NCBI GenBank assembly: GCA_948585895.1
Contig: CAPBNZ010000002.1
Location: forward strand, 6,857-57,597
DNA length: 50,741 nucleotides
Reading direction: 5' to 3'
DNA from: an uncultured Clostridia bacterium
Lineage (GTDB): Bacteria > Bacillota > Clostridia > TANB77 > CAG-508
This document shows, one piece after another, positions 49,372 through 50,741 of the stretch. Position 1 is the first letter of the stretch. Each line of letters starts with the position of its first letter. The notes below the pieces were generated by a model that had not been told where the DNA came from, made no database searches, and saw nothing but the letters and a program-made list of their open reading frames with translations. The position numbers were made by a program, and so were the translations under genes.

Positions 49372-50334
49372 ATGGAAGTTAAAAATAGTTTAGTAAAAAG
49401 AGAACAAAAACAAACTTTTAGTACATTTTTAGCAACAGATGCAATGAAAAGAAAAATAAATGAAATGGTAGGAGGAGAAAAAGGTCAACAATTTGTTACA
49501 AGTATAATATCAGCAGTAAGTACAAATCCTCAATTAGCAGAATGTGAAAATTCAACAATAGTTTCTGCTGCATTAGTTGGACAGGCTCTTAATTTGAGCC
49601 CTAGTCCACAACTAGGACAATTTTATATGGTCCCATTTAATAAAACAATAAAAAATCCAGATGGCTCATCTTTTCAGATTAAGGTTGCACAATTTCAAAT
49701 TGGTTATAAAGGATATATTCAACTTGCTATTAGAAGCGGTCAATACAAAAAATTAAATGTATTAGCAATAAAAGAGGGAGAACTTATAAAATATGATCCA
49801 TTAAATGAAGATATTGAAGTCAAACTAATAGAAGATGAAGAAAAAAGAGAGCAAGCTAAAACAATTGGATATTATGCAATGTTTGAATACTTAAATGGAT
49901 TTAGAAAGACACTTTATTGGAGTAAAAATAAAATGCTAGCCCATGCTGATAAATACTCTCAAGCATTTAGTGTAAATGCAACAAAGGGAAAATATCCTAA
50001 AGTTTCTTTTGCAGATTTTGAGGCTGGAAAAGTAGCAGAAAAAGATATGTGGCAATATAGTAGTTTTTGGTATAAGGACTTTGATGGAATGGCTTATAAA
50101 ACAATGTTAAGACAACTTATATCTAAATGGGGTATTATGAGTGTTGATATGCAAAAAGCTATGGAAAGCGACATGGCAGAAATAAAAGAAGATGGTACTT
50201 ATGAATATGTTGACAATGATTTCGATATTACAGAAGAAGTTAGTGTTGAAGAACCAAAGCAAATAGAACAATCAATTCAAGAAGAACAAAAAGATTTGGA
50301 AGAAGAATATGAGGACCCATTTTTACAAAAATAA
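49372..50334 (+). CDS. recT: RecT single-strand annealing protein
   Basis: 320 residues, ATG directly after the SpoVS-like stop with AGGGAGG upstream inside that gene. Family motifs: TFSTFLATDAMKRKINEMVGG near the start (in pieces), VSAALVGQALNLSPSPQLGQFYMVPF (about 64-89, in pieces), FQIGYKGYIQLAIRSGQYK, and MAYKTMLRQLISKWGIMS (about 238-255). A polar acidic tail closes it. It anneals complementary strands produced by the YqaJ exonuclease during phage replication or recombination. Confidence 0.96.
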   Translation: MEVKNSLVKREQKQTFSTFLATDAMKRKINEMVGGEKGQQFVTSIISAVSTNPQLAECENSTIVSAALVGQALNLSPSPQLGQFYMVPFNKTIKNPDGSSFQIKVAQFQIGYKGYIQLAIRSGQYKKLNVLAIKEGELIKYDPLNEDIEVKLIEDEEKREQAKTIGYYAMFEYLNGFRKTLYWSKNKMLAHADKYSQAFSVNATKGKYPKVSFADFEAGKVAEKDMWQYSSFWYKDFDGMAYKTMLRQLISKWGIMSVDMQKAMESDMAEIKEDGTYEYVDNDFDITEEVSVEEPKQIEQSIQEEQKDLEEEYEDPFLQK

Positions 50335-50359
50335 AAATTAGTACGAAAGGAAGAATGTT

Positions 50360-50741
50360 ATGTACACAGAGGGGTTTATCAATTTACATAGAAAAATTCT
50401 CGACTGGGAATGGTATGATGATATTAATGTGTTTAGAGTCTTTACTCATTTATTATTAACAGTTAATTGGACTCCAGCTAAATGGCATGGCATAGAAATT
50501 CTTCCAGGACAAAGAATAACATCACGAGAGATATTAGCAACAGAAACTGGACTTTCAGAGCAAAATGTTAGGACAGCATTAAAAAAATTACAAAAAACTC
50601 GGAGAAATAACCATCAAAACAACCAACAAATATACTCTTGTAACCATTGTAAATTATAGGTTTTATCAATCAAAGAAAGAAAAAACAACCAACAAACTAA
50701 CCAGCGACCAACCATCAGATAACCAACAACTAACCAGCGAC
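50360..50741 (+). CDS. DnaD/replisome-organizer-like phage protein, read across a +1 shift at CGGA; runs off the window
   Basis: The N-terminal 80 residues (GFINLHRKILDWEWYDD, FTHLLLTVNWTPAKWHG, PGQRITSREILATETGLSEQNVRTALKKLQKT) match the winged-helix start of phage replication proteins. At C50600 the frame breaks: zero frame ends at 50659 after KTRRNNHQN, while the +1 frame continues KTGEITIKTTNKYTLVTIVNY, the well-known continuation of this domain, then a Gln/Asn/Thr-rich linker (DQPSDNQQLTSD) to the window end. Start ATG behind CGAAAGGAAG. The downstream AAA+ or DnaD part is outside the window. Same quadruplet as in the SNF2 and trmFO genes. Confidence 0.82.
50597..50603 (+). other. ACT-CGGA frameshift site in the phage replication gene
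   Basis: Zero frame reads ACT CGG AGA; the family sequence KTGEITIKTTNKY needs ACT (C)GGA GAA ATA ACC. The extra base is C50600 at a codon boundary. Confidence 0.85.

Larger units (their letters stand above)
42661..50741. mobile_element. Left part of a prophage or integrative element inserted behind tuf
   Basis: Contains integrase (leftward), S24 repressor with divergent Cro-like gene, excisionase-like gene, a string of short genes, a YqaJ-RecT recombination cassette and a DnaD-like replication gene, in the order typical of siphovirus early regions. No structural genes are in the window; the element continues past the right edge. No tRNA lies at the insertion point, so the attachment site is probably in the tuf downstream region. 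Confidence 0.9.

Noticed and set aside
50690..50741. Repeated CTAACCAGCGAC at the window end as a CRISPR or iteron array
   Set aside because: It is read in the +1 frame as the Thr/Asn/Gln-rich linker usual for these replication proteins; only two copies are visible before the edge. Origin iterons cannot be excluded but are not supported.

Overview
The window is AT-rich, with AGA as the dominant arginine codon. It carries Bacillota (Clostridia-type) gene families, including spore-lineage families (SleB-type hydrolase, Spo0E-like, SpoVS), and looks like an uncultured low-GC clostridial lineage. No rRNA or tRNA gene was recognised.

Layout. 29-3915: YabE/SleB-like wall hydrolase, exodeoxyribonuclease III, AI-2E family permease, small export protein. 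4069-12603: rpoB, an unrecognised 190-residue gene, a structured RNA segment, then rpoC. rpoB has its own promoter and a terminator-like attenuator, with no rplJ-rplL in front. 12834-14642: prepilin-like protein with two LamG-type domains. 14838-23530: gdpP, rplI, dnaB, a REP-associated (RAYT) transposase, tilS, ftsH and a J-domain protein. Three copies of a REP-like element flank this block, and one lies inside the tilS coding sequence. 23817-30525: rpsU, a pair of M16 peptidases, a short Spo0E-like gene, an unrecognised gene with foreign codon use, aspartokinase and aspartate-semialdehyde dehydrogenase. 30856-37363: SNF2 helicase, trmFO and a coiled-coil repeat protein. 37559-42607: str-type genes rpsL, rpsG, fusA and tuf, separated by unusually long, structured leaders.

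42661-50741 is the left part of a prophage or integrative element inserted behind tuf: integrase, S24 repressor, Cro-like protein, excisionase-like protein, small genes, and a recombination cassette with YqaJ exonuclease and RecT. Full-length homologues of ribosomal protein bS6 and of SpoVS are embedded in that cassette. The element runs off the right edge.

Most striking observation. Reading all recognised genes by eye, the codon CGG occurs in frame only four times, and every time as the quadruplet CGGA (12527, 32839, 35203, 50600). At three of these (SNF2 helicase, trmFO, phage replication protein) the conserved protein continues only if the ribosome moves +1, so that CGGA is read as one glycine. 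The fourth lies five codons before the annotated end of rpoC, where the same shift gives a stop two codons later. This suggests either +1 recoding or quadruplet decoding at an otherwise eliminated CGG codon, or a very specific recurrent sequencing error. Raw reads, the tRNA set and peptide data would decide.
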